The notes beneath the pieces were generated by a model, which was given only the letters and a program-made list of their open reading frames with translations, did not search any database and was not told where the DNA came from. Below are positions 25,458-34,024 of a DNA stretch of 53,458 bases, piece by piece; the first letter of the stretch is position 1; each line of letters begins with the position of its first letter. The position numbers and the translations under genes are program-made. The stretch comes from Nanobdellati archaeon (lineage in GTDB: Archaea > Nanobdellota > Nanobdellia > Woesearchaeales > GCA-2686295). The stretch lies in contig JACNFY010000015.1 in assembly GCA_014384375.1 (NCBI GenBank), positions 1 to 53,458 on the forward strand, given 5' to 3'.

Positions 25458-26171
25458 ATGAATTCAAAAGATAAGAAAAAAGTAGCTTTTTGGGATTTTG
25501 ATAATACTGTATGGGGTGCTTACAGTGCTGATCAGTTTCTTTCATATCTTTATGTGAGTGGTGTTTTTTCAGGGCCACTCAGAGATCAAATACAGGAATT
25601 AGTTATTCAATACTCAAAAGATGAAATTGATTACAACACCTTGTGCTTTCGTTTTGGTGGGTTATGGGGTGTTGGATTTTGGGGTTTGTCAGTACAGAGA
25701 GTTAATGAAATAGCAGAAGAGTTAGTGAACATAGAGTATAATAATTGCATGCATTCTTCAACACCTGTATTGATAGATTTGTTAAAGGAAAAGGGTTATG
25801 ATAACATAATAATGTCTCTTGGACCAAGCGAGGTTGTTGAACGTGTTGGAAGCAGGTTAGGGGTAGATGGCATTTTTAGTGCTAAGCTAACAACCTCAAA
25901 TGGTGTTTATACTGGTTCGTTAGAATCCACAATCCACTATATAGATGGAAAGAAAAATTGTGTGAGGAGAATTAAGGACTCCGGAAAGTATGACTGGCAT
26001 AGATCAATGGCTTTAGGAGACTCTCCTAATGATATAGGGATGCTTGAAATGGTTGAAATTCCAATAATTCTAAATCCGACACATAACATTGAAGAGGTAG
26101 TTGAACAGTATAACTGGCCTGTATTTGACGATGAGAATGCTGTTGAAGGGCTTAGAGGAATATTGTCTTAA
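25458..26171 (+). CDS. HAD-superfamily phosphatase, SerB-like
   Basis: 237 residues. Motif I is AFWDFDNTVWG (nucleophile Asp in DFDNT), motif II is MSLGPSE, motif IV is ALGDSPNDIGML. A helical cap sits between motifs I and II, as in phosphoserine-phosphatase-like (type I B) enzymes. The substrate is not readable. No ribosome site is seen, an AT-rich promoter lies about 30 nt before the ATG. Confidence 0.82.
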   Translation: MNSKDKKKVAFWDFDNTVWGAYSADQFLSYLYVSGVFSGPLRDQIQELVIQYSKDEIDYNTLCFRFGGLWGVGFWGLSVQRVNEIAEELVNIEYNNCMHSSTPVLIDLLKEKGYDNIIMSLGPSEVVERVGSRLGVDGIFSAKLTTSNGVYTGSLESTIHYIDGKKNCVRRIKDSGKYDWHRSMALGDSPNDIGMLEMVEIPIILNPTHNIEEVVEQYNWPVFDDENAVEGLRGILS

Positions 26172-26220
26172 ATTTTTTTTATCAAAACTTATATATACCA
26201 GTAACCCATTATTTCTAAAT

Positions 26221-27441
26221 ATGCATGGAATAAAAGAGGTGATTGGTAGGCAGGTTCTTGACTCTAGAGGCAATCCTACTGTTGAGGCAGAAGTGTTTAC
26301 AGAGAACTATTCAGCTCGTGCTATAGTTCCTTCAGGAGCGAGCACTGGAGTACATGAAGCTCTTGAGTTAAGAGATGGTGGTAAAGCATATCTTGGCAAA
26401 GGAGTATTGAAAGCTGTTGAAAACATCAAAAAGATAAAAAAGTTTCTAATTGGCAGGAGTGTTCTAAAGCAGGAGGACATAGACTTCATAATGCTACAAT
26501 TCGATGGTACTGAGAATAAAAGTCGTTACGGAGCCAATGCAATACTTTCTGTGAGCATGGCTTGTGCGCGATTAGCAGCTATCGAGGAAAAGCAGCATTT
26601 GTTTGAGTACCTGAACACTCTAGCAGAGAGAAAGATGAAGATGCCAACGCCTTTCATGAACGTTATCAATGGAGGTCTGCATGCTGATAACAATCTTGAC
26701 TTCCAGGAGTACATGATTGTTCCGCAAGGAAAAACATTTTCAGAGTCTCTTAGAATGGGTACAGAGATTTATCATGAGTTGAAGGAGGTTCTTAAACATA
26801 AACATTCTTTCACAGGTGTTGGTGATGAAGGAGGATTTGCACCTAATCTAAAAGATCATGAAGAGCCTTTAAAACTTATTATGAGAGCAGCAAAGGATCT
26901 TGGCTATGAGAAGAACATGAAACTAGCAATAGATGTTGCGGCCTCTGACATTATGAAAAAGGACAGGTATATTATTGATGGCAAATCATATTCTGCGGCA
27001 AAACTATTTGATTTATACACTGATCTGATGAAAAAGTATCCGATAATTTCAATCGAGGATCCTTTTCATGAGGATGATTTCAAGGATTTTGCAGAGTTTA
27101 CAAAGAAATTCGGAGACAAGATAAGGATTGTTGGTGATGATTTCTTAGTCACAAGTGTTAATAGAATAAAGCATGCTCTGGATGTAGGTGCGTGCAACAC
27201 TCTGTTGTTGAAAGTCAACCAGATAGGAACATTGACAGAAGCTATAAAAGCAGCAAACCTAGCTTTCAGAAACAACTGGGGAGTTATGGTTAGTCACAGA
27301 AGTGGGGATACAGAGGATTCTTTCATAGCAGATCTTGCTGTAGGGCTTGGTTGCGGAATGATAAAAACTGGTGCTCCATGTAGAGGAGAGAGGACTGCAA
27401 AGTACAATCAGTTGTTGAGAATTGAGGAATTACTCAAATAA
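26221..27441 (+). CDS. eno: Enolase
   Basis: 406 residues. Interconverts 2-phosphoglycerate and PEP. Landmarks: VIGRQVLDSRGNPTVE at the start, GGLHADNNLDFQEYMIVP, GDEGGFAPN (general acid region), IEDPFHEDD, catalytic Lys in LLKVNQIGT, and SHRSGDTEDSFIADL, where the usual SGET is SGDT. The track begins at 26101, but ATG 26221 begins the conserved N-terminus and CTTATATATACC at about 26187 lies 30 nt before it, so the mRNA is leaderless. Close to PEP synthase in both place and pathway. Confidence 0.96.
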   Translation: MHGIKEVIGRQVLDSRGNPTVEAEVFTENYSARAIVPSGASTGVHEALELRDGGKAYLGKGVLKAVENIKKIKKFLIGRSVLKQEDIDFIMLQFDGTENKSRYGANAILSVSMACARLAAIEEKQHLFEYLNTLAERKMKMPTPFMNVINGGLHADNNLDFQEYMIVPQGKTFSESLRMGTEIYHELKEVLKHKHSFTGVGDEGGFAPNLKDHEEPLKLIMRAAKDLGYEKNMKLAIDVAASDIMKKDRYIIDGKSYSAAKLFDLYTDLMKKYPIISIEDPFHEDDFKDFAEFTKKFGDKIRIVGDDFLVTSVNRIKHALDVGACNTLLLKVNQIGTLTEAIKAANLAFRNNWGVMVSHRSGDTEDSFIADLAVGLGCGMIKTGAPCRGERTAKYNQLLRIEELLK

Positions 27442-27481
27442 TTAGAAAAATATATTAATTCTAAGTATCATAAATGGATAT

Positions 27482-28060
27482 ATGGCTACTGTTCTGCGTC
27501 CTAACATCAAAAAAATTTTTCTGATGAATCTATTAAAGGTGCTCTCAGCAGTCGTGATATTAGTTGTTATCCTAGTTATGCTGCAGTTCACAGTTGGTTT
27601 GAGTATTTTCAATGAGATATTCTCAACTTTTGGATTTGCTATTGAAGGAGCAGCTGCTTTGCAATGGTTGATATTAGCAATCCTAGTAGTTGCAGTGTTA
27701 GTGCTTGGAGCTGGTTATTTCTCTATAATGAATGTAAAGTATGAGTTCTATGATGACAAGTTGACATACTACAGGAGTGCTATGTTGATATTCAGGAGCT
27801 CTACAGATGTCTCTTATCAGAACATTTCAAGAGTTACATATGAAAATAATGGTTTCTTTGAGGGACTGTTCAATACAGGAACTGTGATTCTTGACTTAAG
27901 CGCACTAGGTGAGAAGGAACTGAGAATGGGTTTTATGGATAACCCGGCTGAAGTGGCTAAGTACATACAAGACATCTTGAGATCATACAATCTGAAAGCA
28001 CAGGCAGAGTACACAGAGAGATACAAACTGAAGAACATACTTGATAGAGGTGGGCTCTAG
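27482..28060 (+). CDS. Membrane protein with bacterial PH-like domain
   Basis: 192 residues: two N-terminal membrane helices (residues 15-40 and 57-85), then a bPH_2/YdbS-type domain that starts VKYEFYDDKLTYYRSAMLIFRSSTDVSYQNISRV and ends in a helix (NPAEVAKYIQDIL). Such proteins are common in archaea with no fixed function. Leaderless start, AT-rich box about 29 nt upstream. Confidence 0.75.
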   Translation: MATVLRPNIKKIFLMNLLKVLSAVVILVVILVMLQFTVGLSIFNEIFSTFGFAIEGAAALQWLILAILVVAVLVLGAGYFSIMNVKYEFYDDKLTYYRSAMLIFRSSTDVSYQNISRVTYENNGFFEGLFNTGTVILDLSALGEKELRMGFMDNPAEVAKYIQDILRSYNLKAQAEYTERYKLKNILDRGGL

Positions 28061-28103
28061 AAGTATCACAAATTTTATAAACTAGAAATAACAATTCTAC
28101 AAC

Positions 28104-28400
28104 ATGGTCAAGAAAGAAGATATCTTAAAGGCTTTGAAAAAAGTTAATGATCCTGAGATGGGTATTAACATTGTTGATCTTGGGCTCATATATAACGTTG
28201 GAATTAAGAGTGGAATAGTAAACGTGGATATGACCTTAACATCACCTGGTTGCCCTATTGCCCCTCAGCTAATGGCCGAATCAGAGGAGAGCATTATAAA
28301 GGTAAAAGGTGTGAAAAAGGTAAAGATAGAATTCGTATTTGATCCTCCATGGACTCCTGAGAAGATGTCTGACAGGGCAAAAATGGAATTAGGTATCTAG
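28104..28400 (+). CDS. MIP18/DUF59 family Fe-S assembly factor
   Basis: 98 residues, a single MIP18 (PaaD/SufT-like) domain: VNDPEMGINIVDLGLIYNV, MTLTSPGCPIAPQL with the conserved reactive Cys, and FDPPWTPEKMSD. Members help assemble or deliver iron-sulfur clusters; here the 2-oxoacid:ferredoxin oxidoreductase and radical SAM protein are possible clients. Its stop shares the palindrome CTAG with the stop of the convergent gene. Confidence 0.92.
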   Translation: MVKKEDILKALKKVNDPEMGINIVDLGLIYNVGIKSGIVNVDMTLTSPGCPIAPQLMAESEESIIKVKGVKKVKIEFVFDPPWTPEKMSDRAKMELGI

Positions 28401-28582
28401 ATTTTTTCTTCAAACTCTTTCTTCAACTCGCACACAAGCAAGAATGCTTTGTGTAAGTCATCTATTATTCTATCACAAACTCTGCTTCTCTTTATCTCGT
28501 CATCGAACTCTTTTGCTTCTAGAGTATTAACTTCAGAAATAACACTTTTCAACAAACCACGAACCTTTTCATGCCTGTGCAT
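28397..28582 (-). CDS. Small helical protein, unknown function
   Basis: 61 residues, rich in Glu, Lys and Leu, mostly alpha-helical, with one Cys in KRSRVCDRIIDDL and one in LLVCELKKEFEEK. Not recognised. The track uses GTG 28591; I prefer the in-frame ATG at 28582. A TTTAAATA box lies at 28622-28629. Convergent with the MIP18 gene by 4 nt. Confidence 0.55.
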   Translation of the reverse strand: MHRHEKVRGLLKSVISEVNTLEAKEFDDEIKRSRVCDRIIDDLHKAFLLVCELKKEFEEKI

Positions 28583-28680
28583 TAAACCCACCCAATTGTG
28601 TAATTATAGAAGACTTTGGAGTATTTAAACATTGTGTATTCTTGTTTAAAAATAATAAAGAAAAAAATTGGAGAGGCGAC

Positions 28681-30192
28681 TTACTCCTCTCCTTGGGGTG
28701 ATGCAAGAAAGTGATACCATGGCTTCTTAACCACTACATCTCCTGATTCAGCATCAATCTGTGCTCGATACTGCATCTTCATTGGGAAAAGCCCGAACAT
28801 TTTTCCTCTTACTTCTTTACTTGCTTCGTACACCGGCTTTCCAATATCTTTTAGCTCAATTTTGTCATACTTCTCTCCAAGAACAGATATTGCTCGCTCT
28901 GCTGCTACCTTAGGCATTATCTTGATAGGTTTTTCCTTTCCTTCAAACGACTTAAGGTATAATCCTCTCTCCTTGCTCACTAGCTGTGCGCGAGTACTGA
29001 CTATTATGTTTTCGTCTTCCAAGTATGTTTCCATCTTTTCCTTATCAGTTTTCACTATTAAGACCTTCTCGTTTCTCTCGCTAATCGCTACAGGCAACAT
29101 TAGTCCTTCGTTCAAATTGGCTGATACTAAAACTATCTGTTTTGTTTCTGAATCCTTGAAATGAATCTTTGTATCTCCAGGATGGATGGCTATACTCTCA
29201 GCAGATATTTCTACAATCTCTACTGATCTCTCCAAGTCACTAACAGGTCTTGTTATCGCTTCTCCTTCTGGAAGAGCTATTTGAAATCTTATAGGTTTCT
29301 TCACTCCTCCACTGATAGCTATGCTTGGATTTCTTATTTTTTTAACACTAAACACACCAGTTCTTCCGTCTGTTTCTTCGAAAGCAATGACAAATCCGAA
29401 GACTTCTTCTGTTTCGCCTTCCTTAATCTTTATCTCAGTTTCTTTGTAGTAAGGACGTTTAGGTGGTGTAATAGGTTGTTCTCCTTCTGCAATTGCTTCC
29501 TCTACTGTTGGTTCTGGTTCTGTTGTTTCTTCACATTTGAATTCTGCGTAGTCATTCTCTCCATCGATTACTGTGTAGTCATATCCGCCACAAGAACTTT
29601 TCCAGGTAAGCTTTTTGCCTTTTTTTCCGAAAATATCTGCTATACAGGTTCCTACTCCTGAGCATCCAAACATTTCATCGTTTGCATACTCTGCATAACA
29701 TTCTTGTGTTGAATCAGAGTTTTCAAACACGCATTTTACTTGTTCTTTGACCATAGTAGGCAGTGCTTCAGCTACTTCTCCTACTGTTACTGCTTCTCCT
29801 TTTACTACTTTTGCAGATATAGGCTTTGCAACTGGTGGTCTAACAGGATATATTTTTTGTTTATAGATAACAGTCAACTTAGCTATAGCTGACTCCATAT
29901 CGATCAATTTGACTGATAAGCCAGTTCCTAGAATCCTTGCTGACATACCTTCTTGCAGCTTGAAAGATTCTCCAAGCTTAACTGTTTGTGTTGTGCTTGA
30001 AACCACTGCTGTTCCAGTTATTACTGCTTCTCCTTCAATTACTGCTTCTCCAATTATTATGTTTTCGTCAGTTATTACTTGTTCGTTGTTTTCTTGTGCG
30101 CTAGTCAAAGGCAATAAAGTAATTAATAGTATTATTACTGTTGCCAAAGCTTTAACGCCCAAAGCACCTAACAAAAGTTTTTTTATATTCAT
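28681..30192 (-). CDS. Secreted six-Cys protein of DPANN type
   Basis: 503 residues. Signal peptide (LLITLLPLTSAQ), then imperfect repeats (IIGEAVIEGEAVITGTAVV), a module with six cysteines between residues 150 and 220 (KCVFENSDSTQECY, CSGVGTC, SSCGGYDYTVIDGENDYAEF), a long beta-rich region, and a C-terminal YRAQIDAESGDVV turn that resembles PepSY-type repeats. I recall the Cys module from many Woesearchaeota secreted proteins; its function is unknown. GGAGG precedes the ATG and a perfect hairpin abuts that site. A likely client of the VKOR pathway. Confidence 0.7.
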   Translation of the reverse strand: MNIKKLLLGALGVKALATVIILLITLLPLTSAQENNEQVITDENIIIGEAVIEGEAVITGTAVVSSTTQTVKLGESFKLQEGMSARILGTGLSVKLIDMESAIAKLTVIYKQKIYPVRPPVAKPISAKVVKGEAVTVGEVAEALPTMVKEQVKCVFENSDSTQECYAEYANDEMFGCSGVGTCIADIFGKKGKKLTWKSSCGGYDYTVIDGENDYAEFKCEETTEPEPTVEEAIAEGEQPITPPKRPYYKETEIKIKEGETEEVFGFVIAFEETDGRTGVFSVKKIRNPSIAISGGVKKPIRFQIALPEGEAITRPVSDLERSVEIVEISAESIAIHPGDTKIHFKDSETKQIVLVSANLNEGLMLPVAISERNEKVLIVKTDKEKMETYLEDENIIVSTRAQLVSKERGLYLKSFEGKEKPIKIMPKVAAERAISVLGEKYDKIELKDIGKPVYEASKEVRGKMFGLFPMKMQYRAQIDAESGDVVVKKPWYHFLASPQGEE

Positions 30193-30205
30193 TTTATTAA
30201 CCTCC

Positions 30206-30221
30206 GCAAATTTGAATTTGC
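30206..30221 (-). promoter_or_regulatory. Hairpin abutting the ribosome site of the secreted protein
   Basis: GCAAATTCAAATTTGC on the minus strand: seven-base stem, two-base loop, directly followed by GGAGG. The TATA box (TTATATAT, 30245-30252) puts the mRNA start within a few bases of the hairpin, so the transcript would begin with it. May control translation or protect the 5' end. Confidence 0.45.
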
Positions 30222-30261
30222 ATAAGGTCTATAAAGTGAGCCAAATATATAAGTCTTGAGC

Positions 30262-30286
30262 GGTCCTAAAAAGCTAAAAAAGGACC
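30262..30286. repeat. Inverted repeat GGTCC...GGACC upstream of the secreted-protein promoter
   Basis: Five-base arms with a 15-base AT-rich centre; an outer AGCG/CGCT pair flanks it with a short bulge. It sits just behind the TATA box, where an archaeal activator or repressor would bind. Candidate site for the membrane-anchored regulator encoded next door. Confidence 0.35.
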
Positions 30287-30295
30287 AAATCGCTT

Positions 30296-30340
30296 GTTTT
30301 TAGAAAAAAAGGTTGAATTTAAGTCCGTTTTTAGAAAAAA
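30296..30340 (-). terminator. Two oligo-T terminators after the membrane regulator gene
   Basis: GTTTTTAGAAAAAA occurs twice (30296 and 30327, 31 nt apart). Read in the direction of the regulator gene these give TTTTTTCTAAAAAC runs directly behind its stop codon, as expected for archaeal oligo-T termination. Confidence 0.5.
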
Positions 30341-30342
30341 GC

Positions 30343-31332
30343 TTATTTTGAGTCGAACCACTCTGTAAAGGATATTTTTTTGAGTTTTCCGATTTTCTCT
30401 ATTTTCAAGATGTTTTTTTGCTCTAAAGAGTTTAAAACTCTAACCAATGAAGTTTTTGGCATGCCTGCTCCATGCACTATGTTTGCCTGTGAAACATAGA
30501 AATCCTTCTTATCAGATTTTTCTTTTTGCTCCAAGAGATACTTAACTACTTCCTGCTCTTTCTTGCCCAACGCGGTTAGAATGTCTTCTTTGCCAGATGA
30601 AACTTCTTTTTTCTCTTCTTTTTCTTCTTTCATAACTATTTTCTTATTAACTTTAACAGCTCTATATAACATAAATAATATCGTTATTATAATTATGATT
30701 GCCAGTATCCATTCTATGAAATTGTTTTTCTTTAGCTGGTAACCATTCATTCGTAAAGTTATTTCTTGGTGTGAGCCTATGGTGATGTTATCTCCTAAGC
30801 TTACCACTATGTCTTCGATTGCAGAGCGGAAGATACATTCCCCTATTGGTAGGTAGTCTGCTGAGACTATCCCAAATTCATCTGTTCTGAAATATCCTTG
30901 TACACCATAACTTCTTGAGCAGTCAATCCTTACAGGTGCTGCCGGAACTGGTCTGTTTGAATCATCGACAACTATTACTTTAGCAGAACCTACTGGGAAC
31001 AATGCTACGGAAACATCTGTTGAATCATTTGCAAAGAAAGATATTTTTCCAAAAAAATCATAACCTTCTGTGTTGCTTTCATCTATCGAGACTATTAGTT
31101 CATGAAAACCAGGAAAAACATCTAGAGTGAAAAAACCTTCACTATCTGACATTGTTCTTCCTTCAACAGTTTCATCGTTGAAAGAGGAGTGTATTGAGTA
31201 AAAAACAGGAACGGAAACTGCTGATTCAGGAGAATCAATCACTTCTAGTGATACAGTAATTGGGGTGTTTTGAGCAGATATCAATGGAGCTAGAAGAACT
31301 ATTAATAGTAGTGATAGTGAGGGTTTTCTCAT
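30343..31332 (-). CDS. Membrane-anchored winged-helix regulator with extracellular domain
   Basis: 329 residues. Signal peptide (residues 1-20), an extracytoplasmic beta-sandwich region to about residue 200 (GRTMSDSEGFFTLDVFPG and DDSNRPVPAAPVRIDCS look like carboxypeptidase-regulatory/Ig-like repeats), one membrane helix (IEWILAIIIIITILFMLYR), a charged linker, and a cytoplasmic winged helix (FYVSQANIVHGAGMPKTSLVRVLNSLEQKNILKIEK). This would sense something outside and act on DNA at the membrane. Leaderless (TTTATAAA 26 nt up). Its neighbour on one side is the secreted Cys protein, on the other a second winged-helix gene. Confidence 0.8.
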   Translation of the reverse strand: MRKPSLSLLLIVLLAPLISAQNTPITVSLEVIDSPESAVSVPVFYSIHSSFNDETVEGRTMSDSEGFFTLDVFPGFHELIVSIDESNTEGYDFFGKISFFANDSTDVSVALFPVGSAKVIVVDDSNRPVPAAPVRIDCSRSYGVQGYFRTDEFGIVSADYLPIGECIFRSAIEDIVVSLGDNITIGSHQEITLRMNGYQLKKNNFIEWILAIIIIITILFMLYRAVKVNKKIVMKEEKEEKKEVSSGKEDILTALGKKEQEVVKYLLEQKEKSDKKDFYVSQANIVHGAGMPKTSLVRVLNSLEQKNILKIEKIGKLKKISFTEWFDSK

Positions 31333-31372
31333 AGAATATTGTGTTTGTGACTATTTATAAAAAGTTTACTGA

Positions 31373-31684
31373 TTATGTTTTTGCTTTTTCAAGAATTTTT
31401 TGCTTATTCCAGACTATTGAATCTGCGAATTTAACGAGTTTTTGTACCACTTCATTTTTCATGTTCAATTTGTACATCTTTGCTTTGCCTACGTTTCTTG
31501 TATGCTTTACTAGTTTGTTCTTTTCCAGGTTTGGCCATAAAAGGTTTAGTGTTGACCATGCAACGCCTGATTCTTTAGCTATATCTGATAATGAGTAGTC
31601 AAACTCTCTGAAAATCAACAAGTGGTTCAATATTTTAATTGTTGGGCTGTTTCCGAATATCTGTATGAATAAGCTTTCTTCCAT
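31373..31684 (-). CDS. Winged-helix transcriptional regulator
   Basis: 103 residues. Helix-turn-helix with SLSDIAKESGVAWSTLNLLWPNLEKNKLVKHTRNVGKAKMYKLN, then a helical tail. Archaeal wHTH family, probably a small local repressor. It lies directly upstream of the membrane-anchored regulator on the same strand (40 nt gap with its own promoter for the second gene). Target unknown. Confidence 0.78.
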   Translation of the reverse strand: MEESLFIQIFGNSPTIKILNHLLIFREFDYSLSDIAKESGVAWSTLNLLWPNLEKNKLVKHTRNVGKAKMYKLNMKNEVVQKLVKFADSIVWNKQKILEKAKT

Positions 31685-31817
31685 TGTATGAAATTTTAAT
31701 TTTTAACTAATAAAATACTATAAACTAGTATTATTTTTATATTTTTCTATTTTATACCGAAAATATTACGATAATTCTTTGTTAATTCATATAAAGATGC
31801 AATCTGAAGTTAATTCA

Positions 31818-32060
31818 ATGGAAAATATTAAGAAAGCATTGCTTCGTAAATTAGTTTATATGAACAAGTGGGGAAACAATCATACATCTTTTGACAACTT
31901 ACCTAAAGGTTTTCCTTCTCACTTAGGAAAGGAAGTCAAGAAAGTAGCAAAGGAATTGATAAAGAAAGAATTATTATTAACAAAACCGACTTCTTATGGA
32001 TTTGAGGTTAGTTTAAATCCAAAAAAGAGCCAAGAAATAAAATCAATAGTTTTCTCATAG
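31818..32060 (+). CDS. Small archaeal winged-helix-like protein
   Basis: 80 residues: LLRKLVYMNKWGNNHTSFDNLPKGFP, then KEVKKVAKELIKKELLLTKPTSYGFEVSLNP. This is a conserved archaeal domain with a helix-turn-helix look and unknown role. The track starts at a TTG (31779); I choose ATG 31818 because the conserved part starts there and CATATAAA lies 27 nt upstream (leaderless). Confidence 0.65.
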   Translation: MENIKKALLRKLVYMNKWGNNHTSFDNLPKGFPSHLGKEVKKVAKELIKKELLLTKPTSYGFEVSLNPKKSQEIKSIVFS

Positions 32061-32102
32061 TCATCCCAAATCTTTATAAACAGCTTATTATTTTCTCGCA
32101 CC

Positions 32103-33452
32103 ATGGTTTTAGACAAGCTTTCAGACTCTCTGAAAAGTACTTTGAAGAAGATCACAAAAGCTGTTTTTGTAGATGAGAAGCTGATAAATGAGTTAGTCAA
32201 GGATATTCAGAGAGCTCTTCTACAAGCAGATGTCAATGTCCAGATGGTTCTCGACCTCACGAAGAAGATAAAGGAGAGAGCCTTGAAGGAGACTGAGCTA
32301 ACAACCATATCAAAGAAGGAGCATCTCGTAAAGATAGTTTATGATGAGCTGGTTGACTTCCTAGGAGGGCCTGGTTCTAAGATAAACGTCAAGAAGAAGC
32401 CTTTCAAGATGTTGCTTGTCGGATTGTTTGGTAGCGGAAAAACCACTCTTGCTGGAAAACTTGCGAGGTTTTACAAGACTAGAGGTTATAAGGTTGCATT
32501 GGTGCAGACAGATACTTGGAGGCCTGCAGCTTATGATCAGTTGAAGCAGTTGTCTGCAAAGGCAAAGGTTTCTTTTTTCGGTGAGAAAAAGGAGAAGAAT
32601 GCTGTCAAGATATACAAGACATACAAGAAGGACTTGGAGAAACACGATATAATAATCATTGACAGCGCAGGAAGAGATGCTTTGAGTAAGGACTTGATAA
32701 AAGAGCTTAACTCACTTAACAAAGAAGTCAAGGCAAATGAGAATTTGCTTGTTATCAGCGCTGATATAGGTCAAGCTGCTGAGAAGCAGGCAAAAGCTTT
32801 CCATGATTCATGCAATGTTACAGGTGTTGTTGTGACAAAGCTTGATGGTACTGCTAAAGGTGGTGGTGCGTTGATAGCCTGCTCTGTTACTGGTGCACCT
32901 GTTAAGTTTATTGGTGTTGGTGAGAAAATAGCTGACATGGAAGAGTTCAAACCAGAAGGATTTGTTGGTCGCTTGTTAGGCATGGGTGACTTAGAGGCTT
33001 TACTGGAGAAGGCTAAGGAAGCTATTCCTGAGGAAAAAGTTGAGGACCTTGGCAAGAGATTCCTAAAGGGAGATTATAATCTTATTGACTTATATGAACA
33101 GATGAAGGCTATGAAGAAAATGGGTTCTCTTAACAAGATAATGGAGATGGTGCCGGGCCTTGGACAGTTGAAAATACCTAAGGAAGCTTTGGAGGTTCAG
33201 GAAGGCATGCTTGAGAAGTGGCGTTATGCTATGGATAGTATGACTAAAGAAGAGTTAGAAGATCCTGAGATATTGACAGGCGCTAGAGTTGAGAGAATAG
33301 CAAAAGGTTCTGGTTTGAAGGTTAATGAGGTTCGTTCTCTGATAAAGCAGTATAAACAGTCTAAGAAATTAGTGAAGATGATGAAGGGCAGTGATAAGAA
33401 TATTGACAAAATGATGAAGAAATTTGGGGGTAAGTTTGGAGTCAAGTTTTAG
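32103..33452 (+). CDS. srp54: Signal recognition particle GTPase SRP54
   Basis: 449 residues. N domain (1-95), G domain with GLFGSGKTTLAGK near 107, VQTDTWRPAAYDQL, DSAGRD near 186 and TKLDGTAKGGG, then the methionine-rich M domain (MKAMKKMGSLNKIMEMVPG, ending in Lys/Met-rich helices). It binds signal sequences and 7S RNA and targets ribosomes to the membrane. Two oddities: the P-loop has Phe where archaeal SRP54 usually has Gln (GxQGSGKTT), and the G3 motif is DSAGR rather than DTAGR. Leaderless, CTTTATAAAC about 28 nt before the ATG. Confidence 0.95.
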   Translation: MVLDKLSDSLKSTLKKITKAVFVDEKLINELVKDIQRALLQADVNVQMVLDLTKKIKERALKETELTTISKKEHLVKIVYDELVDFLGGPGSKINVKKKPFKMLLVGLFGSGKTTLAGKLARFYKTRGYKVALVQTDTWRPAAYDQLKQLSAKAKVSFFGEKKEKNAVKIYKTYKKDLEKHDIIIIDSAGRDALSKDLIKELNSLNKEVKANENLLVISADIGQAAEKQAKAFHDSCNVTGVVVTKLDGTAKGGGALIACSVTGAPVKFIGVGEKIADMEEFKPEGFVGRLLGMGDLEALLEKAKEAIPEEKVEDLGKRFLKGDYNLIDLYEQMKAMKKMGSLNKIMEMVPGLGQLKIPKEALEVQEGMLEKWRYAMDSMTKEELEDPEILTGARVERIAKGSGLKVNEVRSLIKQYKQSKKLVKMMKGSDKNIDKMMKKFGGKFGVKF

Positions 33453-33496
33453 AGCTTTCGATACTTTTATTAAGAGGTTTTATGTCTTTTTAGTTG

Positions 33497-34024
33497 ATGG
33501 TTGAATTAGCTATTGAAGTTGATGAGAAAGATAATGTTATAGGTGTAAGACCTAAAGAAGAGTTTCGTAATTCTAATTTTATTCATAGATCTTCTCATCT
33601 TTATCTGTTTAATTCTAAAGGAGAATTTCTTGTACAGAAGAGAGCTTTTGTTAAGAAATCGTACCCGGGTCTTTTTGATGCATCTGTATCCGGAACTGTT
33701 CGAGATGGTGAGACTTACGAACAAACTCTTGAAAGAGAAATGAAAGAAGAATTAGGTATTAGTGTTCCTTATTCTAAGTTATTCAAGTATGAATTTTCTG
33801 ATGATGTTGATAAAGCTATCAAAACTGTTTTTAAAGCTACATATGACGGGCCATTCAAACTTCAAAAGGAAGAAGTTGAAGCTGTTTACTGGATGAGTCT
33901 TGGTGATATTAAACAGAAGATGAGTGAACATCCTGAGCAGTTTTGTCCGCCTTTTTTTAAAGCTTTGAAAATATGTTTTAAGAATAAATTTTTAGAAAAA
34001 AACGATGAGAACATGAAGAGCTAA
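33497..34024 (+). CDS. Nudix hydrolase, isopentenyl-diphosphate-isomerase-like
   Basis: 175 residues with a perfect Nudix box GTVRDGETYEQTLEREMKEELG. The start (EVDEKDNVIGVRPKEEF, HRSSHLYLFNSKGEFLVQKRA) resembles the IDI/YfcD branch, which includes both isomerases and diphosphatases. The catalytic Cys/Glu pair of true IDI-1 is not clear, so hydrolase is the safer call. Start at ATG 33497, 3 nt inside the track's TTG; a TTTTATTAA box lies about 30 nt upstream. A second paralogue is at 37031. Confidence 0.8.
   Translation: MVELAIEVDEKDNVIGVRPKEEFRNSNFIHRSSHLYLFNSKGEFLVQKRAFVKKSYPGLFDASVSGTVRDGETYEQTLEREMKEELGISVPYSKLFKYEFSDDVDKAIKTVFKATYDGPFKLQKEEVEAVYWMSLGDIKQKMSEHPEQFCPPFFKALKICFKNKFLEKNDENMKS

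Noticed and set aside
26307-26489. Minus-strand ORFs inside enolase and other long genes
   Set aside because: Shadows of conserved coding sequence in alternative frames.
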